Shown piece by piece: positions 1-5,002 of a DNA stretch of 6,639 nucleotides. Location of the stretch: assembly GCA_046723645.1 (NCBI GenBank), contig JBKOUY010000087.1, forward strand, positions 1-6,639, written 5' to 3'. This DNA comes from DASQUK01 sp046723645. GTDB lineage: Bacteria; Actinomycetota; Acidimicrobiia; Acidimicrobiales; VFJN01. Under the pieces are notes generated by a model that ran no database searches, was not told the origin of the DNA, and worked only from the letters and a program-made list of their open reading frames with translations. Each line of letters begins with the position of its first letter. Position 1 is the first letter of the stretch. The position numbers and the translations under genes are program-made.

Positions 1-166
1 CACCATCGAACTCCCCGACGGCGTCGAGATGTGCATGCCCGGCGACAACACCAACATGACCGTCGAACTCATCGCCCCCATCGCCATGGACGAAGGACTC
101 CTCTTCGCCATCCGCGAAGGCGGCCGCACCGTCGGCTCCGGACGCGTCACCAAAATCATCAAGTAG
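1..166 (+). CDS. tuf: Elongation factor Tu, C-terminal end (partial)
   Basis: EF-Tu is the GTPase that delivers aminoacyl-tRNA to the ribosomal A site. Only the last 54 codons are present (first whole codon at 2, TAG at 164-166). The peptide reads TIELPDGVEMCMPGDNT, then a VELIAPIAM block, and ends GGRTVGSGRVTKIIK, which is the hallmark end of EF-Tu domain 3 (the beta barrel that binds the tRNA T stem). The 5' part lies outside the window. rpmG follows after 9 bases, so the two are probably co-transcribed. A tuf copy directly before rpmG matches the tufB-rpmG-trnW-secE-nusG order known from several phyla. Glu is mostly GAA here (4 of 5), unlike the GAG-dominated genes downstream. The identification is near certain. 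Confidence 0.97.
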   Translation, partial: TIELPDGVEMCMPGDNTNMTVELIAPIAMDEGLLFAIREGGRTVGSGRVTKIIK

Positions 167-175
167 GAGACCACG

Positions 176-343
176 ATGGCCAAGGCCAACGAGAAGCGGG
201 TGCACGTCACGCTCGAGTGCACGTCGTGCAAGCGCCGCAACTACATCACCACCAAGAACAAGGTCAACGACCGCGAGCGCATCGAGATGAAGAAGTACTG
301 CCGCTGGGAGCGGCAGCACACGCTCCACAAGGAGACGCGCTAG
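176..343 (+). CDS. rpmG: 50S ribosomal protein L33 (bL33)
   Basis: Small protein of the large ribosomal subunit near the E site; 55 residues, the usual length. It starts MAKANEKRVHVTLECTSC, has the family block RNYITTKNK at residues 21-29, and ends HTLHKETR. The start is supported by a GGAG at 166-169, overlapping the tuf stop, six bases before the ATG. Zinc-type L33 carries two CxxC pairs. Here the first pair is intact (C15, C18), but the second reads C42-R-W-E45, so the fourth Cys is replaced by Glu. Zinc may be held by three Cys plus E45 or H48, or may not be bound. In most bacteria tRNA-Trp/secE would come next; here three unrelated genes intervene. Confidence 0.96.
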   Translation: MAKANEKRVHVTLECTSCKRRNYITTKNKVNDRERIEMKKYCRWERQHTLHKETR

Positions 344-365
344 GCGTCCGCCGTGACGTTACCGC

Positions 366-394
366 GGTGCCGGCCGGCCACGGGTGCCGGCGTC
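366..394 (+). terminator. Possible hairpin after rpmG
   Basis: In the 137-base gap between rpmG and the sigma factor gene, GCCGGC at 369-374 can pair with GCCGGC at 386-391 around an 11-base loop; flanking G-U and G-C pairs extend it. An outer helix GTGACG (353-358) with CGTCAC (405-410) would enclose it. There is no U tract, so termination is only a guess. The structure would separate the tuf-rpmG transcript from the sigma gene. I see no convincing promoter in the rest of the gap. Confidence 0.3.
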
Positions 395-480
395 CCGCTC
401 GCTCCGTCACGAGAGGCCTACGGGCGCCGTCATGAAACCGCCACGTAACAAACGCCGCACACGGGGGGTCTGAACGGCCG

Positions 481-1053
481 ATGCCACAGGACGTGGCTGA
501 TCTCGTCGCCGCCGCCAAGCACGGCGATCGGGAAGCGTTCGACGAGCTTGTCCGGGTGACCTATGCGGACACCTACACGCTTGCCTACCGGCTGACAGGC
601 AACGAGGAAGATGCGCGAGACGTGGTACAGGAGGCATATCTCCGGGCCTACCGGGGCCTGCGGCGCTTCCGTGGCGACGCGCAGTTCTCTACGTGGATGT
701 ACCGCATCACCGCCAACTGCGCGGCGACGCAGCTCGGCAAGCGGGCCCGCCACCGCCACGACGAGCTCGACGACGGCACGCCGGTCGCAGATCCCCGGCT
801 CGACCACGATCCCCAGCTTCGGGCCGACGCCGACGATCTCCGGAGCCGCCTGCACGCCGCGCTCGACGCCCTGCCCCCCAGGCTGCGTTCGGTCGTCGTG
901 CTCCGCGACGTCTACGAGCTGTCGCACGAATCGATCGCCGCTGAGCTCGGGATCTCCGAGTCAGCGGCCAAGGTGCGCCTCCACCGGGCGCGCCACAAGC
1001 TGCGTGAGCAGCTGTTCCCCCGTCGCGACGGGGAGGCCTCCCGTGCAGTGTGA
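481..1053 (+). CDS. RNA polymerase ECF-type sigma factor (sigma-70 family)
   Basis: An extracytoplasmic-function sigma factor that would direct core RNA polymerase to a small regulon. It has 190 residues, typical for the class, with only regions 2 and 4. Region 2 covers about residues 16-88, with LAYRLTGNEEDARDVVQEAY (35-54) as the core-binding part and FSTWMYRITANC (69-80) as region 2.3/2.4. An acidic linker (94-120) follows. Region 4 (about 123-177) has LPPRLRSVVVLRDVYELSH followed by a helix-turn-helix ESIAAELGISESAAKVRLHR. The ATG at 481 fits the family N-terminus. The ribosome site is weak (G run at 463-468, rather far away). The next gene encodes a zinc anti-sigma factor, so activity is probably held down post-translationally until a signal, perhaps redox or envelope stress, releases it. 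The SigR/RsrA type is the closest analogy, but the exact ECF group is not resolved here. Confidence 0.93.
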   Translation: MPQDVADLVAAAKHGDREAFDELVRVTYADTYTLAYRLTGNEEDARDVVQEAYLRAYRGLRRFRGDAQFSTWMYRITANCAATQLGKRARHRHDELDDGTPVADPRLDHDPQLRADADDLRSRLHAALDALPPRLRSVVVLRDVYELSHESIAAELGISESAAKVRLHRARHKLREQLFPRRDGEASRAV

Positions 1054-1118
1054 GCCCACACGCCGGGGCGCGCACACGCGGGTAGCGGCTCCAGGAGGTG
1101 GGCGCCGTGCAGTGTGAG
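1041..1118 (+). repeat. 14-bp direct repeat bracketing the sigma/anti-sigma gap
   Basis: CCGTGCAGTGTGAG occurs at 1041-1054, spanning the last sigma-factor codons and its TGA, and again at 1105-1118, where its GTG is the start codon of the anti-sigma gene. The copies are identical and 64 bases apart, so they lie in different frames. The 50 bases between them include the AGGAGG ribosome site of the anti-sigma gene. Confidence 0.85.
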
Positions 1119-1466
1119 GACATCGCCGAGGATCTCGCGGCAGCAGCGGAGGGGGACACGCTCCTCGGCCGAGCGCAGCGCCGCCACGTCGAGCGCTGCC
1201 TGCGCTGCCAGGCCGAGGTGGTGCAGTACCGCCGCCTCCTGCGGGCCATGCGCTCGTTGCGCACCGAGGTGCTCGAACCCACGCCCGGCCTGCTGGCGGA
1301 CATCCTCGCCAACCTCGAGGGCGCCGGGGAGCGGCACGCCGTGCGCTCGCTGCTGTCGGGCCGGCGGGTCGCCTATCTCGGCGGGCTCGCGGCAGCCACG
1401 GCGGCCGGCGCCGCCGGCGCCATCGTCTTCGCCACGCGCACGCGCCGCGCCCGGTTAGCGGGCTGA
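1107..1466 (+). CDS. Zinc anti-sigma factor (zf-HC2/RsrA-like), membrane-anchored
   Basis: Likely inhibitor of the ECF sigma factor encoded just upstream. From the GTG at 1107 the protein has 119 residues. I chose this start because AGGAGG (1093-1098) lies eight bases upstream; an in-frame GTG at 1098 overlaps that site. The zinc anti-sigma signature HxxxCxxC is seen as H27-VER-C31-LR-C34, with a further Cys at position 3 that could be the fourth ligand, as in RsrA-type proteins. Residues about 88-110 (VAYLGGLAAATAAGAAGAIV and on) form one Ala/Gly-rich transmembrane helix, followed by an Arg-rich tail (RTRRAR). That suggests the sigma-binding N-terminus is cytoplasmic; the Arg-rich tail leaves the orientation of the C-terminus unclear. 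In this family, oxidation of the zinc thiols or proteolysis releases the sigma factor; which applies here is inference. Confidence 0.85.
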   Translation: MQCEDIAEDLAAAAEGDTLLGRAQRRHVERCLRCQAEVVQYRRLLRAMRSLRTEVLEPTPGLLADILANLEGAGERHAVRSLLSGRRVAYLGGLAAATAAGAAGAIVFATRTRRARLAG

Positions 1467-1471
1467 CGGCG

Positions 1472-1485
1472 GCGCCGAAAGGCGC
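1472..1485 (+). other. Short GAAA-tetraloop hairpin before the cupin gene
   Basis: GCGCC (1472-1476), loop GAAA (1477-1480) and GGCGC (1481-1485) form a perfect five-pair stem capped by a GNRA-type tetraloop. It starts five bases after the anti-sigma stop codon and ends 12 bases before the cupin ATG. There is no U tract, so it is more likely an RNA stability or processing element than a terminator; it could also be chance in GC-rich DNA. Confidence 0.4.
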
Positions 1486-1497
1486 GATCGTTGTCGC

Positions 1498-2052
1498 ATG
1501 TTCGACATCGACGCGTTCCTGGCGGAGTGCCGGCAGGCACGGAACGAGACCGAGCCCCGGCGGGCGACCCGGGAGGTGCTGGCCCGTGCGCTCGACCGGC
1601 CCGGTGACGTCGCGGCCGCGCTCCGGCCCACCGAGGGCGGCATCACGCTCCTGCACCACGAGCCCGACCTCACGGTCATCCACGTGGTGTGGGCGCCGGG
1701 CATGCTGCTCTTTCCCCACGACCACCGCATGTGGGCCGCCATCGGCATCTACGAGGGCCAGGAGGACAACACCTTCTTCCGGCGCTCGGGGCCCGACCAC
1801 CGCAGCCTGACCGAGTCGGGCGGGAAGGAGCTGGCCACGGGAGACGTCCTCGTCCTCGGCGACGACGCCATCCATTCCGTCGCCAACCCCAAGGGCCGCC
1901 TCACCGGCGCCGTGCACGTCTACGGCGGCGACTTCGTGAACGAGCCGCGGAGCCAATGGGGCCCCGGGCCCCTCGAGGAGCGGCCGTACGACCTGGAGGT
2001 GGCGCGTGAGCAGTTCGCCGAGGCCAATGAGCGCTGGCGCGAGTCGTTATAA
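1498..2052 (+). CDS. Cupin-fold protein resembling thiol (cysteine-type) dioxygenases
   Basis: Predicted non-heme iron enzyme, 184 residues, cytoplasmic (no signal peptide). W65-A-P-G68 followed by FP-H74-D-H76 matches the WxxGxxSxxHDH block of cysteine dioxygenase. H126 (DDAIHSVAN) would complete the three-His iron site, and H140-V-Y142 matches the His-x-Tyr pair of the active site. Spacing between these is within two residues of mammalian cysteine dioxygenase. The position of the Cys in the mammalian Cys-Tyr crosslink is Ala81, as expected for a bacterial form. I find no obvious counterpart of the Arg that binds the cysteine carboxylate, so the substrate may differ. No good ribosome site precedes the ATG, so translation may be coupled to the anti-sigma gene 31 bases upstream. 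Sitting after a redox-type sigma/anti-sigma pair, a role in thiol metabolism is plausible but inferred. Confidence 0.8.
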   Translation: MFDIDAFLAECRQARNETEPRRATREVLARALDRPGDVAAALRPTEGGITLLHHEPDLTVIHVVWAPGMLLFPHDHRMWAAIGIYEGQEDNTFFRRSGPDHRSLTESGGKELATGDVLVLGDDAIHSVANPKGRLTGAVHVYGGDFVNEPRSQWGPGPLEERPYDLEVAREQFAEANERWRESL

Positions 2053-2098
2053 GGGCCCTGACCTGGCATAGTAGGGAGGCCGCGGGCTCGCGCCTGCT

Positions 2099-2129
2099 TT
2101 GTCCTGCCGCGACGGCCAAGGGATAGGCT
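2099..2129 (+). promoter_or_regulatory. Putative promoter for tRNA-Trp / secE-nusG
   Basis: TTGTCC at 2099-2104 resembles a -35 box and TAGGCT at 2124-2129 is a good actinobacterial -10 box (TANNNT). The spacer is 19 bases, slightly long. Transcription would start at about 2136, some 10 bases before the tRNA. The 94 bases between the cupin stop and the tRNA hold nothing else I recognise. Location upstream of the tRNA supports the call; no experiment does. Confidence 0.45.
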
Positions 2130-2146
2130 GTCACGGATCACCCCCA

Positions 2147-2219
<73 letters not shown>

Positions 2220-2263
2220 CACCCATTCAGCTCTTACCACCGTCCCATTTCGAGGGTCTGGCC

Positions 2264-2566
2264 ATGGCGATGAACCGACAGACCAAGCGGCAGCTCCAAC
2301 GCCAGGGGCAGCTCGGCACCGACGGCGCACCGGCCGCCCGCAAGCGGCCCGCGCCCCAGGCCCCGCGCCCGACCGAGGAGCGCACCAGCCCGGCGCAGTT
2401 CCTCCGTGAGGTCCGGGGTGAGCTGCGCAAGGTGGCATGGCCCACGCGCAGCGAGGTCATCAACTACTCGATCATCGTGCTCTTCACCGTGGTGATCCTG
2501 ACCACGTACATCGCGCTCCTCGACCTTGCCTTCGGGGACGCCATCTTCCGCCTGTTCCAACGATGA
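2264..2566 (+). CDS. secE: Preprotein translocase subunit SecE
   Basis: SecE is the small essential subunit that clamps SecY in the plasma-membrane SecYEG channel. This one has 100 residues: a basic, Gln/Arg-rich and Pro-rich N-terminus (1-42), then the conserved amphipathic block FLREVRGELRKVAWPTRSEV (46-65) and a single transmembrane helix at about 67-89 (NYSIIVLFTVVILTTYIALL). One helix is the norm outside the gamma-proteobacteria. The ATG at 2264 follows a GAGGG (2252-2256) by seven bases; a second in-frame ATG at 2270 is possible. The stop TGA overlaps the nusG start (ATGA), indicating translational coupling. Confidence 0.95.
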   Translation: MAMNRQTKRQLQRQGQLGTDGAPAARKRPAPQAPRPTEERTSPAQFLREVRGELRKVAWPTRSEVINYSIIVLFTVVILTTYIALLDLAFGDAIFRLFQR

Positions 2567-3540
2567 GTGACATCGACACCGACACCAACGAACCCGAGGT
2601 CGACGTGAGCGGTCCCCCCGCCGACGAGACGCCCGACGAGGCCGGCGCCGACGACGTGGTCCACGACGACGCCGCCGTCGACGATCCCACCGCCGCGGCC
2701 GACGGCGACGTAGGCGAGGCCCACGCGGTCGAGCCGGCCACCGAGTCAGCCGAGCCCGCCGACGAGGCCGGCCCTGACGAGGCCGCAGAGCAGGCCACGG
2801 AGGCCGCCGCCGACGGGCAGGCGCCCGCCGGTGCCGATGCCGAGACGGTCGAGGCGGCCGGTGCCGATGCCGAGACGGTCGAGGCGGCCGGTGCCGATGC
2901 CGAGACGGTCGAGGCGGCCGAATCGGATGAGGCCGGTCCCGAGGTGATCGCCGCCGAGGAGCTGCTCGAGCGGCCGCCGGCGGAGAGCCCGTACGACCGT
3001 CCGGGCCGCTGGTTCGTCGTGCACACACAGTCGGGCTACGAAAAGAAGGTCAAGCAGAACCTCGAGGCGCGCATCGTGTCGATGAACGCCGAGGACGCCA
3101 TCTACGAAGTGGTCATCCCCATGGAGGACTACGTCGACTTCCGCAACGGCAAGCGCGTCGTGGCCCAGCGCAAGATGTTCCCCGGCTACCTGCTGGTCCG
3201 TGCCCAGCTCGACGACCAGGCGTGGTTCGTCATCCGCAACACGCCGGGCGTGACCGGCTTCGTGGGCCAGGGCGCCAAGCCGTCGCCGCTGCCCCGGCGC
3301 GACGTCGAGTCGTTCCTCATGCCCAAGGGCGGCACCGAGGAGCAGGTCGCCCAGCGCGCCAAGCCCCGCCTCGAGTACGAGATCGGCGAGACCGTGCGGG
3401 TCAAGGAAGGCCCGTTCGCCGACTTCTCGGGCGAGGTCATCGAGCTCAACGAGGACCAGCTCAAGCTCAAGGTGCTGGTCAACATCTTCGGGCGCGAGAC
3501 GCCGGTCGAGCTCGAGTTCAGCAAGGTCGCCAAGCTCTAG
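2563..3540 (+). CDS. nusG: Transcription termination/antitermination protein NusG with long acidic N-terminal extension
   Basis: NusG binds the RNA polymerase clamp to modulate pausing, and links polymerase to Rho or to ribosomal protein S10. It has 325 residues against about 180 in E. coli. The NGN domain begins at about 149 (RWFVVHTQSGYEKKVKQNLE), with the polymerase-contact block RKMFPGYLLV at 203-212 and a TPGVTGFVG loop. The KOW domain is at about 273-310, with VRVKEGPFADFSG and an NIFGRETPVELEF end. Residues 1-136 contain no Lys or Arg and about 45 Asp/Glu, and include three identical copies of AGADAETVEA (89-118). Acidic extensions are known in actinobacterial NusG, but their job is unclear. 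The start overlaps the secE stop by four bases. Confidence 0.96.
   Translation: MSDIDTDTNEPEVDVSGPPADETPDEAGADDVVHDDAAVDDPTAAADGDVGEAHAVEPATESAEPADEAGPDEAAEQATEAAADGQAPAGADAETVEAAGADAETVEAAGADAETVEAAESDEAGPEVIAAEELLERPPAESPYDRPGRWFVVHTQSGYEKKVKQNLEARIVSMNAEDAIYEVVIPMEDYVDFRNGKRVVAQRKMFPGYLLVRAQLDDQAWFVIRNTPGVTGFVGQGAKPSPLPRRDVESFLMPKGGTEEQVAQRAKPRLEYEIGETVRVKEGPFADFSGEVIELNEDQLKLKVLVNIFGRETPVELEFSKVAKL
2827..2916 (+). repeat. Three perfect 30-bp tandem repeats inside nusG
   Basis: Units lie at 2827-2856, 2857-2886 and 2887-2916, identical in DNA and each encoding A-G-A-D-A-E-T-V-E-A. The unit is a whole number of codons, so loss or gain of a copy keeps the frame. Lack of any synonymous difference suggests recent expansion by slippage or unequal recombination. 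Confidence 0.95.
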
Positions 3541-3564
3541 ACAGAGAGACGAGGAATCATCCCC

Positions 3565-3990
3565 ATGGCCAAGAAGAAGGTGCTGGCCGTCGTCAAGATC
3601 CAGATCCCCGCCGGCCAGGCCACGCCCGCGCCGCCGGTGGGGACCGCGCTCGGTCCTCACGGCGTCGCCATCATGGATTTCTGCAAGGCCTACAACGCCG
3701 CCACCGAGTCGCAGCGGGGCACGATCGTCCCTGTCGAGATCACGATCTTCGAGGACCGGTCCTTCACGTTCATCCTCAAGACGCCGCCCACGCCGGTGCT
3801 GCTGCGCGAGGCCGCCGGCATCGAGAAGGGCTCCGGCCTGGCCGGACGCGAGGGTGCAGGCAGGGTGACCGACGCCCAGCTCGAGGAGATCGCCAAGATC
3901 AAGATGCCCGACCTCAACGCCAACGACCTCGAGGCCGCCAAGCTGCAGATAGCCGGCACGGCCCGCTCCATGGGCATCGAGGTCGCGTAA
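3565..3990 (+). CDS. rplK: 50S ribosomal protein L11 (uL11)
   Basis: L11 binds 23S rRNA in the GTPase-associated centre, where it works with L10/L12 and elongation factors. At 141 residues it has the standard length. The N-terminal domain shows KIQIPAGQATPAPPVGTALG (11-30), including the Pro-rich hinge that thiopeptide antibiotics target. The C-terminal rRNA-binding domain ends with the family signature GTARSMGIEV. The ATG at 3565 has a GAGG about 11 bases upstream. The gap from nusG is 24 bases, so it is read in one transcript with secE-nusG; that gap is too short to hold a separate L1-binding leader. Confidence 0.97.
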   Translation: MAKKKVLAVVKIQIPAGQATPAPPVGTALGPHGVAIMDFCKAYNAATESQRGTIVPVEITIFEDRSFTFILKTPPTPVLLREAAGIEKGSGLAGREGAGRVTDAQLEEIAKIKMPDLNANDLEAAKLQIAGTARSMGIEVA

Positions 3991-3995
3991 GGGCA

Positions 3996-4052
3996 CGGCG
4001 AACTCGCCGACCAAGACCTGACCAACGGCTGGACCGGGAACACCTCGCCCGG
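3996..4052 (+). other. Two small hairpins between rplK and rplA
   Basis: CGGCG (3996-4000) pairs with CGCCG (4005-4009) around AACT, just after the rplK stop. CCGGG (4034-4038) pairs with CCCGG (4048-4052) around nine bases. Neither has a U tract. The gap is 89 bases, longer than usual for this gene pair, so a regulatory or processing role is possible but unproven. Confidence 0.35.
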
Positions 4053-4079
4053 CCGCCTCGACCACATGAGGGAGCCACC

Positions 4080-4790
4080 ATGGCGCAAGGCAAGAAGTAC
4101 CGCGACGCGCTGAAGCGCTTCGACCGGGAGCGGCTGCATACGCCGCCCGAGGCCGTCGAGCTCGTCCGTTCGCTGCCGAAGGCCAACTTCGACGAGACGG
4201 TCGAGCTGGTCGCCCGGCTCGGCGTCGACCCCCGCAAGGCCGACCAGATCGTCCGCGGCACCGTCGGGCTGCCGGCGGGAACCGGCAAGGACGTGCGCGT
4301 CGCCGTGTTCGCCGCCGGCGAAGCAGCCACCGCGGCGCGCGAGGCGGGAGCCGACATCGTCGGCTCCGACGACCTCGCCGCCCAGATCGAGGGCGGCATG
4401 CTCGACTTCGATGTCACCATCGCCACGCCCGACCTCATGCCGGTTGTGGGGCGCCTGGGCCGGGTGCTCGGCCCACGGGGCCTGATGCCCAACCCCAAGT
4501 CGGGAACGGTCACGCCCGACGTGGCCAAGGCCGTCGCCGACTTCAAGGGCGGCAAGGTCGAGTACCGCACCGACCGCTACGGCAACGTCCATGTGCCGAT
4601 CGGCAGGGCGTCCTTCACGGCGGACGCGCTGCTGCAGAACTTCCGCGCCGTCATCGACGAGCTCAACCGGGCCAAGCCGGCGTCGGCCAAGGGGCGCTAC
4701 ATGCGTCGGGTGACCGTGTCATCGACGATGGGCCCTGGCATCAAGATCGACCCCGCGCGCCTGCGCACCGGGGCCGACGAGGCGGCGTAA
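4080..4790 (+). CDS. rplA: 50S ribosomal protein L1 (uL1)
   Basis: L1 forms the mobile L1 stalk that helps deacylated tRNA leave the E site, and in many bacteria represses its own operon. It has 236 residues, close to the usual 230-235. The N-terminus KKYRDALKRFDRE and the highly conserved rRNA-binding block TPDLMPVVGRLGRVLGPRGL (116-135) followed by MPNPKSGTVT (136-145) are diagnostic. KGRYMRRVTVSSTMGPGIKI sits near the C-terminus. The ATG at 4080 follows a GAGGGA by a suitable distance. It is preceded by rplK and followed by the rplJ leader. Confidence 0.97.
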   Translation: MAQGKKYRDALKRFDRERLHTPPEAVELVRSLPKANFDETVELVARLGVDPRKADQIVRGTVGLPAGTGKDVRVAVFAAGEAATAAREAGADIVGSDDLAAQIEGGMLDFDVTIATPDLMPVVGRLGRVLGPRGLMPNPKSGTVTPDVAKAVADFKGGKVEYRTDRYGNVHVPIGRASFTADALLQNFRAVIDELNRAKPASAKGRYMRRVTVSSTMGPGIKIDPARLRTGADEAA

Positions 4791-4791
4791 T

Positions 4792-4815
4792 CCGCGGTCG
4801 CTTCGCTGACCGCGG
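4792..4815 (+). terminator. Perfect 8-bp hairpin directly after rplA
   Basis: CCGCGGTC (4792-4799) pairs with GACCGCGG (4808-4815) around an 8-base loop, starting one base after the rplA stop codon. No U tract follows. It may stop or stabilise the rplKA message before the separate rplJL leader; U-less hairpins are frequent after high-GC actinobacterial genes. Confidence 0.5.
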
Positions 4816-4832
4816 GGCCGGCCCGGTACGCT
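4806..4832 (+). promoter_or_regulatory. Weak candidate promoter for rplJ-rplL
   Basis: TACGCT at 4827-4832 fits a TANNNT -10 box. CTGACC at 4806-4811 could be a -35 box, but the spacer is only 15 bases and the box overlaps the rplA hairpin. Start of transcription would be near 4839, just before the structured leader. In other actinobacteria rplJL has its own promoter, which favours a promoter in this gap, though not necessarily these boxes. Confidence 0.3.
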
Positions 4833-4849
4833 GTCGGCTCCACAACCAA

Positions 4850-5002
4850 CTTCGCTCGCCGAAGACCTCCGGTGCCCCTCGGGGCTCAAAGGGCCGACGG
4901 CCCGCCTGAGCAGGCGGACTCCACGACACCTCGCCGCTCCCGGCGGCGCCGTGCCAGGACGTTCGCTGTCGCGAGCGTCCGAGCACAGGAGAGGAGGTGT
5001 CG
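4850..5002 (+). promoter_or_regulatory. Structured rplJ leader, probable L10-type autoregulatory element
   Basis: This 5' leader contains in order: CTTCG/CGAAG (4850-4854 / 4860-4864); GCCC/GGGC around CTCG (4874-4885); CCGCCT/AGGCGG around GAGC (4902-4917); GCCGC/GCGGC (4933-4947); and a 10-pair stem with one G-U, GGACGTTCGC with GCGAGCGTCC around TGTC (4957-4980). CGACACCTC (4924-4932) is exactly complementary to GAGGTGTCG (4994-5002), which contains the rplJ ribosome site and ends at the ATG. ACCTCC (4865-4870) could pair with the same site. The GCCGAAGACC...GGTGCC...AAAGGGCC pattern resembles known L10 leaders, where the L10-L12 complex binds mRNA to repress its own synthesis. The folds are by eye; the family match is from memory. 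Confidence 0.6.

Noticed and set aside
446..451. TAACAA as a -10 box for the sigma factor gene
   Set aside because: No matching -35 element at a suitable distance, for either a housekeeping or an ECF-type promoter.
432..473. Small 13-codon basic ORF (MKPPRNKRRTRGV) ending just before the sigma factor gene
   Set aside because: Weak ribosome site at poor distance, no known homolog, and short Arg-rich frames are common by chance in this GC-rich DNA.
2047..2072. TATAAG / CATAGT boxes at the cupin gene end as a second tRNA promoter
   Set aside because: No -35 partner at proper spacing; the TAGGCT box nearer the tRNA is a better candidate.
2827..2916. Tandem repeats considered as a CRISPR or regulatory repeat array
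   Set aside because: The units are directly abutting, in frame and without spacers; they are simply a coding repeat within nusG.
2746..4065. Very long - strand open frame opposite nusG and rplK
   Set aside because: It mirrors highly biased + strand codons of two certain genes; the peptide is low-complexity Leu/Gly/Val/Asp-rich with no recognisable motif.
3690..4592. Long - strand open frame opposite rplK and rplA
   Set aside because: Antisense shadow of two clear ribosomal protein genes; GC-rich codon bias alone keeps it open.
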